Shown here: piece by piece, positions 6,606-7,147 of the stretch | Position numbering within the stretch: the stretch's first letter is position 1 | Layout: every line of letters begins with the position of its first letter | Assembly (NCBI GenBank): GCA_002694065.1 | Contig: NZKZ01000109.1 | Coordinates: 1 to 7,147, forward strand | From: Acidiferrobacter sp. | GTDB taxonomy: Bacteria > Pseudomonadota > Gammaproteobacteria > Arenicellales > UBA868 | Reading direction: 5' to 3' | Length of the DNA: 7,147 bases | Notes under the pieces: generated by a model | What the model was told of the DNA's origin: nothing | What the model saw: only the letters and a program-made list of their open reading frames with translations | The model's database searches: none | Made by a program: the position numbers and the translations under genes

Positions 6606-7147
6606 ATGTTGCTCAATTTTATCCGAATTGCAGTTGAAAAACGTGTGGCCATCGAGGCTATACGGGCTATGCAGGCTAAACCGACAAGAAAACTGATCAG
6701 TCTGGCGCCAAAGCCTGTTAAGTCGTTCGGGATTTTTGTGCTCAGGGTGAGCGCATTATGCCTGACGGCATTTTTGGGTTGGAGCGCGGCCCAGGCGCAG
6801 GATCTTGGATCGGCGCTAGACGAACAATCCCTTCCGGACTATCGGGTGCTGCCCGTCAGCGTGCTCAGCCCAGAAATCCGGGAAACCGCGCTTACCGAGT
6901 CAATCCCGGTTCTGACGCCCGATGTGCTGGCACCTTTTCTCGGCGACCCCCTGTTGATGGATGAAGTCAGTGGGATGCTGACGGGCCGGGTGATCACCGG
7001 TCCCGAGGGCAACGTGCTTTTGGGACAGTTCAGTCCGTTTCTGGCTCAGGATCTGCCAGTTTCAAAGAGCGGTCTTTACACTGTGTTTCGGGAAGGGGAC
7101 ACGCTGACACATCCGGTCAGCGGTGAATATCTCGCCACAATGGCGCA
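6606..7147 (+). CDS. Exported protein related to the C-terminal part of LysM-family proteins, lacking an N-terminal LysM (partial, 3' end outside window)
   Basis: The frame is open for 180 codons to the window edge. The N-terminus has a basic stretch (PTRKL...KPVKS) and a hydrophobic core at about 42-62, followed by AAQAQD, which fits a signal peptide with cleavage near 64/65 but with an unusually long leading region of about 40 residues. The mature part begins with an acidic segment, then LPVSVLSPEIR, ESIPVLTPDVLAPFL, GMLTGRVITGPEGNVLLG and YTVFREGDTLTHPVSGEYLA. From memory, this order resembles the region downstream of the LysM domain in the LysM protein encoded next to def in Pseudomonas (PA0020-like): 'LSPRIR', 'IPxIPxxxIxxFL', and an 'FRxGxxxxDPxTxExLG' repeat. 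The expected N-terminal LysM motif (YTVxxGDTLWDI) before this region is absent. Alternative start: ATG 6669. The family link is inferred and the function is unknown; an envelope role is likely from the export signal. Confidence 0.7.
   Translation, partial: MLLNFIRIAVEKRVAIEAIRAMQAKPTRKLISLAPKPVKSFGIFVLRVSALCLTAFLGWSAAQAQDLGSALDEQSLPDYRVLPVSVLSPEIRETALTESIPVLTPDVLAPFLGDPLLMDEVSGMLTGRVITGPEGNVLLGQFSPFLAQDLPVSKSGLYTVFREGDTLTHPVSGEYLATMA

Noticed and set aside
6929..6943. TGGCAC, resembling the -24 half of a sigma54 promoter.
   Set aside because: The -12 half is CTCG rather than TTGC, and the site is inside a coding region on the strand pointing into that same gene.
7061..7120. A LysM-like string, YTVFREGDTL, in the rightward protein.
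   Set aside because: It resembles YTVxxGDTL, but what follows (THPVSGEYLA) fits the FRxGxxxxDPxTGExLG element of the post-LysM region rather than a LysM fold, and its position after the IPxL segment matches that element.

Overview
The window looks like chromosomal core sequence from a gammaproteobacterium. It is tightly packed, moderately GC-rich and shows no mobile elements. The order def-fmt-rsmB-DUF4390-ntrY-ntrX, with a divergent gene of the LysM-protein family next to def, is a familiar gammaproteobacterial arrangement. I cannot name the genus from sequence alone.

Layout. Six genes run leftward on the minus strand as one apparent operon. In transcription order they are: def (peptide deformylase, 6511-5969), fmt (methionyl-tRNA formyltransferase, GTG start, 5963-5007), rsmB (16S rRNA m5C967 methyltransferase, 5020-3731), an exported DUF4390 protein (3734-3096), ntrY (membrane sensor histidine kinase, GTG start best placed at 3099) and ntrX (response regulator, 923-1, cut by the window edge). 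Junctions are overlaps of 14, 4 and 4 nt or gaps of 5 and 28 nt, and no terminator is visible between genes. A 94-nt divergent intergenic region (6512-6605) separates def from a plus-strand gene (6606 to the right edge). That gene encodes an exported protein resembling the post-LysM portion of the LysM proteins usually found here, but without an N-terminal LysM domain.

How the genes work together. fmt and def form the formylation/deformylation pair that starts and finishes N-terminal formyl-methionine processing. rsmB adds a ribosomal RNA modification. ntrY and ntrX form a sensor/regulator pair, and the exported DUF4390 protein sits directly upstream of the sensor, suggesting (by inference only) a periplasmic partner role.

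I did not find an evidently new defence or mobile system. The points most worth a second look are the LysM-less divergent gene, the divergent AAA+ domain of NtrX (no GAFTGA loop, altered Walker A), the DUF4390-NtrY coupling, and a small inverted repeat exactly at the ntrY start codon.
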